64,000 nt of DNA from Chrysoperla carnea (lineage: Eukaryota; Arthropoda; Insecta; Neuroptera; Chrysopidae). Below, in pieces: positions 1 to 11,600 of this stretch (positions are counted from its first letter, which is position 1; every line of letters starts with the position of its first letter). Both the position numbers and the translations under genes were made by a program. The stretch covers positions 87,910,368 through 87,974,367 of the forward strand of contig NC_058337.1 in the NCBI RefSeq assembly GCF_905475395.1. The letters are read 5' to 3'. Below the pieces are notes generated by a model that saw only the letters and a program-made list of their open reading frames with translations, was not told the DNA's origin and did no database searches.

Positions 1-2958
1 GCTTGACAAATTCCTTAATTTGTTAAATAAATCAATTCAAAACAGCAATTAATACGAACTAGTTGCACTTAAGCCCAATACATATTAGAATAATAAATAT
101 TTCATAAATGGGTTTTTTTTTTTTAGATAAACGGAATATTTAATGTAATGTAATGTATTACAAATTTTTTTTCTTTAATATTTTATTTTTAAAATTGAAT
201 TTGATTTATTCTGACACCATTTTACTATGTAAAATTGTAGTTTTATTATTTTAAAATTTACACTGTGTGTAGCCTACAGTATTCAAGGCATGCCATACAA
301 CTTTCATTTTTAAATGACTATATACTCCATTTACTTAAACAAATGTATGTATGTATTTATGTATGTATGTATGTATGTATGTACTCATAATAATATCCAA
401 TAAGTAATATTTTCATTAGTGAAAGCTAATCTTCGTCAAAAAATATTTTATATATATCTTTATAATTTTAATTTCAAAATTTTATGAATATTTAATTAGA
501 TATTTATTGTATTTACTCAAACAAACAAAAAAAAATAAGTAAAAGCCTTATAATTATTTTCTACTGACATTGCATCTTAATCAGGATATATACATTTGTA
601 CTACTAATTATTAAGGCAATATTAATTTGTATTAATATGAATCATAATGTCTTCTGTAATTGATCCCTAATTAGGATTTTGCAGACATATATTTAATGGA
701 AATCATCACCACTGATTAAACAAAACGTCTATTAACAAAAGAAAACGTTTTTTTTTACAAATTGTTCTTGTAAAATAAATTGTTTTTAAAGTCAAACAAT
801 TTAACGAATGTGTAATTACATCGAACAAAACTTCTTATTTAAATTCTCTTTCTTTGAATACAGTTTACCTAATCAATATGTGATACCAAAGCTTGGTAAC
901 CAAACAACATGTCTACAATGCCTCTTGTATTAATATTTTGTCTGATCAGTATGCATTAAAAATATTATTTAACAAATATTTAACAAGTGCTTAATATGCA
1001 TTAAAATATTCAGTTTCTTAAAGGAAAGATTTGAAAAGTTGATAAAATATAAAGGCCAACGATGATAAAGCCCATTTTGGATAACTAATACGCTCAAGAG
1101 GTTCCGAAAAACAAAAAGTCACCATTAATTTTTTTGAATTATGAAATATCATTTAATATAGTAATAAATATTCTAAAGTTATAAATAGATACATACACAA
1201 AGGTATTGGAATCAATAAATTAGCCCTTATTTAACATAAGATGTTAAAACTTGAAATTACAAATAATTGACCTTGAAATTTCTTAATCCGTTCCTTAGTT
1301 AGAAATGATTCTCAGTAATTTAGAATGAAATTATTATGGTATTTGAACTTATGACTAATTCGTAATTATCAAAATTTTAATATATTTTCGTACACAAGTC
1401 TTTTTAAATTAGAACGACATCATTAAAAATTAAATTAACATTAAAATTCTCAAATTTCTGGCTAAAAATAGGTAACTGACAAAAAAAGACATTAAATTAC
1501 TAGCAATTATTATATTTTAATATATTTTCCCACCTCTTCCACCAAATTTATCGTAAGAATTTGGTTTTATTGTCATTAAAAATGTTCAAGCTTTCAAACC
1601 GATATGATAATTAAAATTTCGTAAGTTTTTTAGCATTTCATAGCTATGTTTGGAAAAATCATGTCGAATATAGTATGTCTTGATAAATTCAATTATTTGA
1701 ATTGAAACGAAAGTCCTTTATGAATTCACCCGAAAAATTCAACACAATCTCGTTGAATTTTCGTTGAATCTAGAAAAAATTAGCTTTGTTTTTTAACTAA
1801 AATGAAATTTATAAATTTTCGAAATTATTAAATGAAACTGACTGATTTCGATATTTGAAAAACAAATTATTGAAAAGTTAATAAATTAATAAACAAATCG
1901 TTTGAATTTCTGAAAATCAAATTTATTGATAAGACTTCATGGAATGTTATTTCAAAGATTTGTATTACATAATTAAATAGAAATGCAACAAAAATAATAT
2001 TTCAATTAAAAGACGAATAAAGAAAATTTTTTATTAATAATAATAATAATTTTTTCTATAATAGAGAAATATTAGAGTGATTTGATTATTAAATTTCAAA
2101 TAGCATGCAAGTTATTTGTAACACTTAAATTCCATAAATACATAATTATGTAAATGAATACATTACACTACACCTACTTAATTCAAAAAATACATTCAAA
2201 GTATGGTAAGAATTTAATGGAAACTAATTTTGGAAATTTAATATGCGTGGAGTTTACTTTATTTTTAAATATTGAAATTTCACTTTTTTTTCTTTTTAAA
2301 TAACTTTTATTTGGATTTCAATAAGTTTTTGAAACGAAAATATTTTCAAAAAATAGTAATAAATACTGATTAATAATTAACCGGTAATCAAATTTATTAG
2401 GAAATTGTAAGAAAATTTGTAAGTTTATGAGATTCAGAAAGTGGGGATAATTTATTAAGGAAATACCGAATGAGTTAGTTGTAACAGTCCTTACAAAATC
2501 GAAAAATTCTTTCTAAATTTATTAAAATTCACAAATGAATTACTGTTTAACAATAATATTTTATGAGCTTCGTTTGTAGCTGTTATGGTATAAAAGCAAT
2601 AAAATTTTATAGACATTTCACTTAATTTCTCTTAGACATTTTCATTTTTAATTCTTTTAATTATTAAAAAAGAAAAAAAAAAGTTTAAAATTATTCATTA
2701 ATAGTTTTAAAAAATTGTATATAAAATGGGAAAAATCAATTGTATTTCACATCACGAAAATTAATTTGAGCTTTTAGTATAGAAGAAGTGAATTTATAAA
2801 AAAAAATAAAAAAAGTAAATATAATTTCTTTATTTTTAATATTTTTTTCTCTTGCATTATTGACAAAATGGCCGATTTATAATTATATAATAGATTTCAA
2901 TGCAATGTAAGTAAGCAGGTTTGAAAACTATGTGTATTTTTTTTCTGTTCAATTATTA
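1..2958. other. AT-rich non-coding stretch, probably intron of the minus-strand secreted-protein gene
   Basis: I see no credible coding exon on either strand here. The stretch is very AT-rich, with short A and T runs. It lies downstream, on the minus strand, of a signal-peptide exon that ends in a strong splice donor, so it is most simply the first intron of that gene, continuing past the window edge. Apart from the tetranucleotide microsatellite near 343-383, no ordered structure stands out. Confidence 0.5.
343..383. repeat. (ATGT)n microsatellite
   Basis: About ten copies of a TATG/ATGT tetranucleotide with one interrupting base (a TTT step near 355-358). It is a simple repeat visible by eye, expected to be length-polymorphic, with no coding role. 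Confidence 0.9.
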
Positions 2959-2964
2959 ACTTAC

Positions 2965-3049
2965 CACCACTTGTAGAAGAGATTATTGCACCGACCAGGA
3001 ATAATAGGAGCGTAACACTCAAACACCGTGCCATCACAAATGCAAACAT
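2965..3049 (-). CDS. First coding exon of an unidentified secreted or signal-anchored protein (partial)
   Basis: Read on the minus strand, an ATG at 3049-3047 opens a frame starting MFAFVMARC. A second in-frame ATG lies at 3034. A run of about 18 hydrophobic residues (SVTLLLFLVGAII) and small residues SSTSG follow, a typical cleavable signal peptide. The exon stops at a strong donor, GGTAAGTT at 2965/2964, after 28 codons plus one base (phase 1). A TATA box lies about 65 bp upstream of the first ATG. The rest of the protein would lie below position 1, because no acceptor-plus-ORF continuation is visible in 1-2958. The family cannot be named from a signal peptide. Many insect secreted proteins (cuticular, odorant-binding, immune) have such a short first exon. 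Which ATG is used is undecided: the upstream one lengthens the hydrophobic leader by only five residues. Confidence 0.55.
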
Positions 3050-3111
3050 AGCACCAGCACCGAAGTTAAGCACTAAGACAGTTGTGAGTCCCTCCGCGCG
3101 GCTGTGTTCCG

Positions 3112-3119
3112 CTTTTATA
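3112..3119 (-). promoter_or_regulatory. TATA box of the minus-strand secreted-protein gene
   Basis: On the minus strand the sequence reads TATAAAAG, a perfect TATA box, followed by a GC-rich stretch and then ACTCACA about 32-34 bp downstream (3092-3085), a fair match to an arthropod initiator. This predicts a start site near 3086 and a leader of about 35-50 nt before the first ATG at 3049. Box and initiator are seen; their use is inferred. Confidence 0.55.
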
Positions 3120-4426
3120 TGTCGATGTACAATCATCATCCCCCCATACTTAAAACTAAAACCTACTACACCACCAACTCAAGACCAACATTTTGTTCAG
3201 AAACAAACAACTCTTTTGAATGTTTCCATTAATTCTTCATTAGAAGTATTACTTAGTATACTTAAGTCATATAAAAGACATTTATTATACAGGTACTTAA
3301 CTTAAATTTAACTTTGACAAAATTTATATTAAATTTTGATTTTTTTCAAAAATTTTGTTATTATGCTAAGAAAGACTCATGCTGATTTTATGGCTAAATG
3401 AAAGGAACCAACTACAACCGATTACAGGTGAATAAATATGAAAAATTCTTATTCTAACAGACTTTTATTTTGATTCAAATTTTTTTTTTTTTGTAAATTA
3501 AGGACCTTTTCGATAAATAGATATGTGAACATCGCAGGAGATGTATAAATCAGTAATCGGAAAAAATAGGCGGAAAATTTTATAGACCAGGATTATTGTT
3601 GTAATTACGAGTTGGTCAGGTTGATTTTGTCGACTATAGAGGAGTTGCTTGGGTTCTGAAGTTTAAGCCCCTACATTCAAAAATGGGACACTATTACAGA
3701 AATTTATTTCCTATATGGAAGCTTCATATTTTTAAGGAAAAAGTAATCTTGGCGTCAAATGAAAATCAAAACTTTCTAGTTTTATGAAAAATATAGTTTC
3801 CAAATCTCCGATGGTTAGGAAATCTGGTAACTCAATTTAAAGGCGGGAATACAAGCGTACATTAAGATGTACTCTATTGGATCCTCAATAAGGGCCATAG
3901 GGACTTATGCCATCACTTGCTACTATACAAGTCTTTTCTGAAAATATAATCTCTTTCATCTAGTATATGCCTTTTTCAGGGATTATCTGGTCGTCTATTA
4001 AAAAAATTTTGATATTCTTAATAATCGTCGAAACATTAATAACGATAATTAACGAAACCTTAGCTCGTTAACCTGTATGTATTTATCCAGGCATAGTGGA
4101 GTATTTATATCTTTCTGGTCAAAACTCTTTTCTTTTCTTTTTTTTTCATTGAAAATTGTTTTTTAGTATAGTTAGATAGCCACTCCATCACAAACTGGCG
4201 CCTTGATTTACCTCAACCTCGCTCCCGCCTGTTTTTAAGCCGCATGTTATTATTGTAGCCGTTCTCGATTTACCGTGTCATTGAATTTATGTTTACTGTG
4301 TTTGTTAGTTCAATTAAGTAATGATGTTTATTGGATATTGAAGATGAAGGCTTGTGCTTTATTTTATAGTAATTAATTTAAATGTTTAAATGTGCTCTCA
4401 GGTGTAAGACCTTATTCATTTCTACT

Positions 4427-4982
4427 CAAGAACGTTCCCAGGTGAGAGTATGGGAATATTTGAGACATACCTTTTCAAATTTTGAGGGTGGATTCTGTAA
4501 GAATTTGAAAAAACTAGACGATAATTAAGAGTAAAATTTTTCGATATATACCATAGTTTTTGAAATATTGATGACTAAAAATTTAGAGAAAATCACTTAT
4601 AGAAGAATAATTATTTTCTTAACAGAAATGCCATTCATTTCATCACTTTAAATGAATTTTATGGAAAAACGAGTAACGTTTGTTGTAATTTTCTTTATAG
4701 GAAAATATTTGTCATGCTTTTAGATAATGAATATTAGTTTTCCAAATCAATCTTAAGGAAATTAGCCTTGATTGTTACATAAAAAAGGATACCTTTAAAA
4801 ACAATTCAATATAGGATTTATATGTTAAAAACTCTAACTCTAATCAACAACTCAAATCTAAACATTTAACACCATAAGGAATATTCAAAAATTAACCTGC
4901 TTATAAAGGACATTAATGAGAATGTAAATGCACTATTTAAAGATGATTCTAAGAAATCGTGATGTTTTGGGAATGACCTTTA
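4427..4982. repeat. Degenerate copy of a TIR element family also present at 56703-57109
   Basis: Blocks of this segment recur in the same order at 56.7-57.1 kb: an ATTTTGAG...ATTCTGT block, TCGATATATACCAT (TTGATATATACCAT in the other copy), AAATGCCATT, TTTTATGGAAAAAC, CAATATAGGATTTA, and GGGCATTAATGAGAAT-like text followed by TTTAAAGATGATTCT. This copy carries roughly 200 bp of extra sequence in the middle. Its ends (AAGAACGTTCCC and GGGAATGACCTTTAG) are decayed versions of the TIRs of the other copy. Confidence 0.65.
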
Positions 4983-7249
4983 GTTCAATGAGTAAGGAAA
5001 TATTCGAAATTCAGCCATCTTAATATAAACTATTGAAAACTTTACCAGCTCCCGTACCATTATCATTAAAATAATTTAGAATATTTATAAAATATGTAGT
5101 GTGATAAAAATCATGTTTATTAAAATAGAAGACCTACATTCAATAATTAATAAATCCTTTCCTAGCAAATTTCTGTTTTGAGTAAAAGTTCAAATCTGAT
5201 TAAATAAATATTATGTCATTATAATAACATAATTAAATGTTAAATAAAAAATAATTAAACCAAAAATATGTTACAAATTATTTTGTCATATAATTTTACT
5301 TTGTATTTTGTGTATAGGGTTTTGCGACTGCGTAAATTAAACAGGTTTTCTCGATATTCGTATATAGTTCCAAATTATACAATATACTGTTGTTCGAATA
5401 ATGGCAGCACTGAACAAGCGAACAAAGCAAACACAAATTTATAAAAATTATGAATGGCTATCGGAATCTATAAATACTTTTAACCTTAAGAAATTTGTTA
5501 TATAAAAAATTTACAAAATTTAACATATGATTTTGTCGATTCAGGAATTTATTTTACATTTATACTTATTCCTTATAAGTAGATATTTTATCTAATTTTT
5601 ATGTTTTTTGCAAAAACTCGTGATGACTCATTTAGCATAAGCTTTTGTCGATTTAAAATTTTTTTATTATTTCTATTTTTTGATGTCTACAAAATCAATA
5701 TGTTGCTGTTTATTTTGTCTTTTTTTAATAGTAAATTATTAAAAAGTTTTTCGAAAATGATTTCCAATTCTTTTTGATTCAAGTTTTTGCACTTAATTTT
5801 TTATGCATGTGCTTAAAATTGTTTACAACTTATTTTTCAATGTCATAAACTTTAATTACTTTCAAATTATTGATCATTTGAAACATTGCGTTTTAGATAT
5901 ACTGATAATTTAATGCATTTGTAATTAAAAGTGTTTCTGAGCACACACTGAACTGTAAATAAATGGAAATTTGTGGGTGCATGCTTAAAATAGTCTATGT
6001 TATAAGCATAATAATTTTGCGCATATAGCCATTTGACTAGCCATGGGGGCATTAACTAAAAAATTGAGCTTCCTTCTAAAAATCTCCGAACGATAAACCA
6101 TTTTTTAATAGTGAAAAATATTTATCTGAGCGCTTTAAACAGCTTTTTTACTAATAATGTCAAAATTAACTAGCAAATTTGCTAATAAAAATTTGTCTAA
6201 AATTTCGAAAGAGATAAATTGACTTTCGAACATAACGAACCCTTATATTTGAATAACTTTAACTTTCGCCGCCTATTACATATTTCTAGACAAAAAAAAA
6301 TTTTCCTAAATTTTTTTGTACCTACGATAATAACGACGTCTATACCACTACCAACCTCCAAGATTAACAGGTGTTTGTTTTGTCTATTTCAAACCTCATC
6401 GTATTAAATTTTCAGGGTTCCGTACGAAATACGTGCAATTTTGTTAAGACCATACGTTTGGTGATAAAGAAAAAATCAATTACAATATGTAAAAAATGTC
6501 AAAAAGTCAAATGTCAAATTTTCAATCCTTTGGACGCGTGACAATTTTTTGTTTAAAAAAAATCATCGATATCGTGAGTATATAAAACCTTAATATCCAT
6601 TAATTTGACTCTCGGGTCACAGTGAAAAGTCCAATTTTCTATATTATCAGACTTACTTTAATCAATATTACAAAAACCATATAATCACAGAATTTTTATA
6701 ACATTATGGGTAAATTTATTCTTCATCTGGTAATAGGTACTTGATTTTCTTTTTATTTAATTTTCAATCAAAAGGAATGCGTTTGACTTACAATCTTAAG
6801 GAATCTAGTGTGTCCAAATTGATACAGCTAGTATTTCATCTATGTTTTAAGATTTCTTTAGTCGGAACACTAAAACCTTAAATCTTATTTTAGAGACAGG
6901 TTTGTAAAAATTCAAAATTTTTACCCCGACGATGGTGAGGGCTATGTATTTGACCTGTTTGTATGTATGTATATTCATCCGTCCCCACATAACTTCTGAA
7001 CTACTTATCATAATTTGACAAATGAGATATTGTTGAAAGCGTCTTGATCGTTCACTGGTTATAAGCTATGTGACGTCACGTTAAACCGAATTAGGCGCCC
7101 TCTAGCGAACATAAAGTCCTAAACTAAAAACAAATTAATTTAATGACATCGTTTTAGGTATCAAATGGAAGAGCGGAATTAGCACTTTTCAAAAATATAT
7201 ATATATTGTTATACTTTATCAAGGAATTATAGCTCCAAAATTATTGTTT

Positions 7250-7488
7250 AAATAAAATCCCAAAAACTAAAACCCCGCTGATCACGAAAGTAAAACCATC
7301 ATTACAGTCGGAGGGCCCCTTCTCCGTCCTGTGAAAATCTTCTTTATCTTAGATGTCCCCGACTGTAATGACTATTTTAATTATCATAACAATATCAAAT
7401 GAAAATATTTTCTTATTTTCATACTTTTAAGAGCTTGATTTTGTAGACGGCGGGGTTTTTGTTTTTGAAATTTATTTTATTAAAACTT
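7250..7488. mobile_element. Small foldback or TIR element with AAAACCCCGC-type ends
   Basis: The left end (AATAAAATCCCAAAAACT, then AAAACCCCGC) is mirrored at the right by GGCGGGGTTTTTGTTTTTG, then AAATTTATT. Inside lies a second mirrored pair, ATTACAGTCGG near 7301 and CCGACTGTAATGA near 7359. No ORF is present. It looks like a non-autonomous DNA element of about 240 bp; the superfamily is not assigned. Confidence 0.5.
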
Positions 7489-8640
7489 GAGCAGTGCCTT
7501 CCTTATGACGTAAAGCACAAAATAACATCGTAAATTCAATGCTTGTCTATATCACAAAAATGTGCCAAATTAATATGTTGTGCCTAAACTTGTATAATAT
7601 AATCACTTATTTTCATCTAGCTCATATGCGAAAGTGGCTCAATATTAAACGATCCAAAGAAAATTGTTTATTAATTTTAATTTTATATAAATAAAAAAGC
7701 AGTTCAAACAGTTAGTCGATAAGATAAGGAAAGATTTCAAATAAGTAGGTAGGTAATAATCACTGATTTGGGCAAAATTTGGCTTGTTTATAATTTTCTT
7801 TTTGGTTAAATCTTTAGAATATATTTTATTCTAGTAAATGTACCTAAATGTTATTATGTGAGGGGAAAATACAAGTTTCTCTTAATCTTGAATCTTAGTT
7901 TCTGTTAAATCGAGAATATTAAAGGTACTAGTTGTTATCTTTGTAATAATAATAAAATAAAAAAATACAATTTTTGATGATAATGTAACAAATAAAAACA
8001 AAACAACAAAATTTGGAATTTATACATTAACTGATGATGTCTACTTGATAACTCAAATACTCGTATATCTTTAATAATAAAAAAAATATTGATCTAGTAA
8101 TAAAAAACCGGAAACATAATTTTATGACAGTTTTGCATGATAACTTAAAAGAAAAATAAATAATATTTTTATGTGTACTTTTCACGATTTTCATTTGTCA
8201 CATGAACAATGTTTTCACGAATCCTTCTATTGTATTACAATTATACATACTTCATCGTTTTATGTACCTACACCACCACCGCACATATAGTCAGCGCGAA
8301 CGATTCTGCGTTTCTCATCATATACTAACGCTACGCTAACTGAAATTGACATTTACGTGTATAGAGTGTCTTTGTTATGAATATTTTATTGTTTTATAGC
8401 TATTAATATTACCTATAAATGTATTTTAGTGATTTTAGCCATATTTTCATGAAAAACCCTTATTCATTTATATATTAACAAAAAAATTGAGTATTTTGAT
8501 TATTCTCGCTAATGTATCAAAAAATATTCGTTAAATACATGAACATTTTAATACAGTAATTAAACGAAATTCATAATCCAAGTACCTTGGATTCAATTTT
8601 AAGTGTTGTGGATTTTTGAGTTTTCGGATAAAAAGAATTA

Positions 8641-11600
8641 ATGCATAAGCGAACGCTTATGCAAAAAATTGGCATTGCAGGTGAGTAAATAAATTTATTT
8701 ATACGTATTATTTTTTAAGTTTAAATAAATAAATTTGATTGTTAACAATAATTGTTAATAATAGAAAAAGTGTGATTATATAGGCAAGTTTTATTACATT
8801 TCTGTACTAGTACTTAGCTGAATTTTTATATATAGATAAATTTTATTGTTAAAGATACACTTTTGATATTTTTTATATCATAGTCCTTGAAAATTCCCAG
8901 TCTTGTATCAAAGCAATAAAAACAGATCTATCATGTTGCCAATCTCACTTAAATGTCTCAAAACCATCAATTTAAACACTAGATACTGAAAAATGGTTTT
9001 CAAAAAGTTTTTAATGATAACGAATTGGAATCGATTTATCAGCGGTATCAATTTTTTTGTAGTTTTTTGCATTTAAAGGGGAAATTTCACATTTTTATGT
9101 ATAATTAATTGTAGAAAAATAATTCATCGAAAAATTTTAGAAAAAACTTACTTCAAAATTTACAAGCATTTATTAAAACTAATTACAGTTTAAGCGGGTG
9201 CTAAAGAAAGATCTTTAGATCTTTTTTAATGATAAGATGTATTGTTAAAATATAATATAAAGAAATGGATTCCCACACATTTCAGGTACTTTTTGGAGGG
9301 CTATTTCATTTACTGTTAATATACTGAACTACTTACTTAGTTAATATTTTCAAATATATATATTTATATTCTCAAATACACAATTCCAATTTTTTTTCAA
9401 ATTTGCATGAATTATTTTTCAAATTTTAGCCAACTTTCAATTTAAGCCAAATGATTAAATGTTATTCCAATTTTATGTTAAACACCGTTTTACCTCATGC
9501 TCATCATTTTCTATTTTTCGCAGAATTCCTAATACATCTACATAAACAATTTATAAGCCCACGTCTAAAAAACACTTATTGATTATCTACCTCGTAGAGA
9601 TTTTATGTATTTATGTTCTTTTTGCCCTTTTGAACAACTTCGTGTACAAGAAATTGCAAGCTTTTATTGCACCCCCTTCAGATTGGTAGATTGATGGATA
9701 TCCATAATTTTTGTCGTTCTATCAGAAAGATGGTAAATTTTTAATGTCATTAAACGGACACCCTTCTACTAACACAGGTTTTATTGAGTATAAGACAAAA
9801 TGGTTTTTCCGTATCTTATTCGATGAAGCAATATTAACTTTAGATTAACAAAAAAAAATCTCTCAATTTTTTATCGAGGGCGCAACTAAATTGTTCACCT
9901 CCCCCCCCTCTTCAAAAAAATGCCTTAATACCGAGAATTTTCTAGCGCGAGATAGTTATTGAAATAACTGTCTCAACTCGAAGTCAACAAAAATTCATCC
10001 TTGTAGTGTAAGATGTTGTCTAACAGAAACTCGTACATAAAGTCTAAGCAATGGTAAAAAGTAAATCTTTAAAGCGAGGGTTTGTATATGATTGGGCATA
10101 ATCCATAAGTCCATTATAGAACATAAGCATTTATAAAACAACTAAAGGTTAAATTGCTGAGAATCGGAGAAATAAGTAATATAGTTTCTCCAAAAAAATA
10201 CCATTTAAAAGGAATAAAATAGGATTTTAAACGTAAGAAGATTCTAATGATAAATCTTTATCAACAGAACAAAATTCTTCTCTTAGCCTCAGAGGATTAT
10301 TGTACTTGTTTGATCCTTGACTCACGAAAGTTTGACCCTACGATATCTAGAAAACTAAGCACAGTTTGGCACAATAGACGCAGTTTTACGAGGGCTACAA
10401 CATACTACAATTTCAACGAATTTCGAATTGCTCTAATATCACATAACAGCTCAAGAAAGTGAATGTTTCGAAGTTTCAATCAATATCGAGAAAACTGTGA
10501 TACGAAAAATTATTAATGTATTCAATTTTTAAGTATTTTCGAAGAAATAAAAATGTTTACTGTATTTGAAATTCTGTTCTTGGAGTAGACTACCGAAAAC
10601 TCCCATTTCCACTAGTTTTGAAATTCTAACAAAATAGGAAATACCTCAAATGGATGAACCTATTTAAATTTCCGGTTTGTTATTTGATGCTTAGCAATAG
10701 GAAACGTAAAAATTTGGTAGCGCAAGAGCAACGCCAACATAAGCGATAAACCAATATAATTATCATTAAAAGGAGGAAAATGAATTTAAATTATCAATTA
10801 AATAGAATTATAAGTGAAATTTAAAAAATTTAAAAAACCCTTGACAAAGAACACTCTCCATTAAATTGCCTTTTAAAAAAACAAAAGAAATCAAAATCGG
10901 TTCATCCGTTTAGGAGCTACGATACCACAGACAGACAGACACTCACACACACATAGCAATCAAACTTTTAACCACCCTCTTTTTGTGACAATGATTAAAA
11001 ATTTAAAACTAAAATTCTATGGAACTATTATGAATAGTACATATAATTTTTACGCCATTTTTGGTGTTATTAGGTAGGATCGGTACAAAAGCAATAATTC
11101 CATTTCTTTTGATGTTTCTTTGGTAGCGGATGCGCATAAACGAAAAAAGGACTTTCTAAATTAATTATGATTTACACTTTACAAATATAATTTATAACTT
11201 GGTAACAGTGTCGTTGAGAGATCGTCGAAATGTTCTTAACAAATTGTTACTTATGAAAAGTTGGAAATTCTGTATATTTTGGTAATATACCGCACTTGCG
11301 CTGTATGGCAAAGATATAAGAACATAGACTTGCTTGTAGATAGAGAGATTGATTTCTCTATTTCAATTAAACGTCAAATATACTTTTGCACGGGCAACGC
11401 CGAATTTTATAGTTGGCTTTTTTAATTTTATATCGAAATAATTTTTTAATTTTGCAAATTTTCCCCTGCTATTATACTAAATGAAGGCAGAAGATATTTA
11501 AGCTTACTTAAGATTAGAAATTGTCTAACTTATCTAAAGTCAATTTAATCGAAAAAATCTTACCGAATCACCAGTTATTGCGAATCGTTTTTAAAAGTTA

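Larger units (their letters stand above)
3140..8280. other. Intergenic region with scattered transposon remnants
   Basis: No plausible gene was found on either strand. The short frames present lack homology I recognise and have no splice-supported continuation. The stretch holds a degenerate element copy at about 4427-4982 and an inverted-repeat element at about 7250-7488 (both listed separately). Around 6915-7115 is a segment with the flavour of an old retroelement tail (a CCCCGACGATGGTGAGGG start, TGTATGTATGT steps, CATCCGTCCCC), which I cannot assign to a family. Confidence 0.6.

Noticed and set aside
10920-10960. CAGA/CACA short tandem steps considered as a CRISPR-like or telomere-like array
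   Set aside because: There are no spaced direct repeats. It is the usual microsatellite-like 3' tail of an interspersed repeat.
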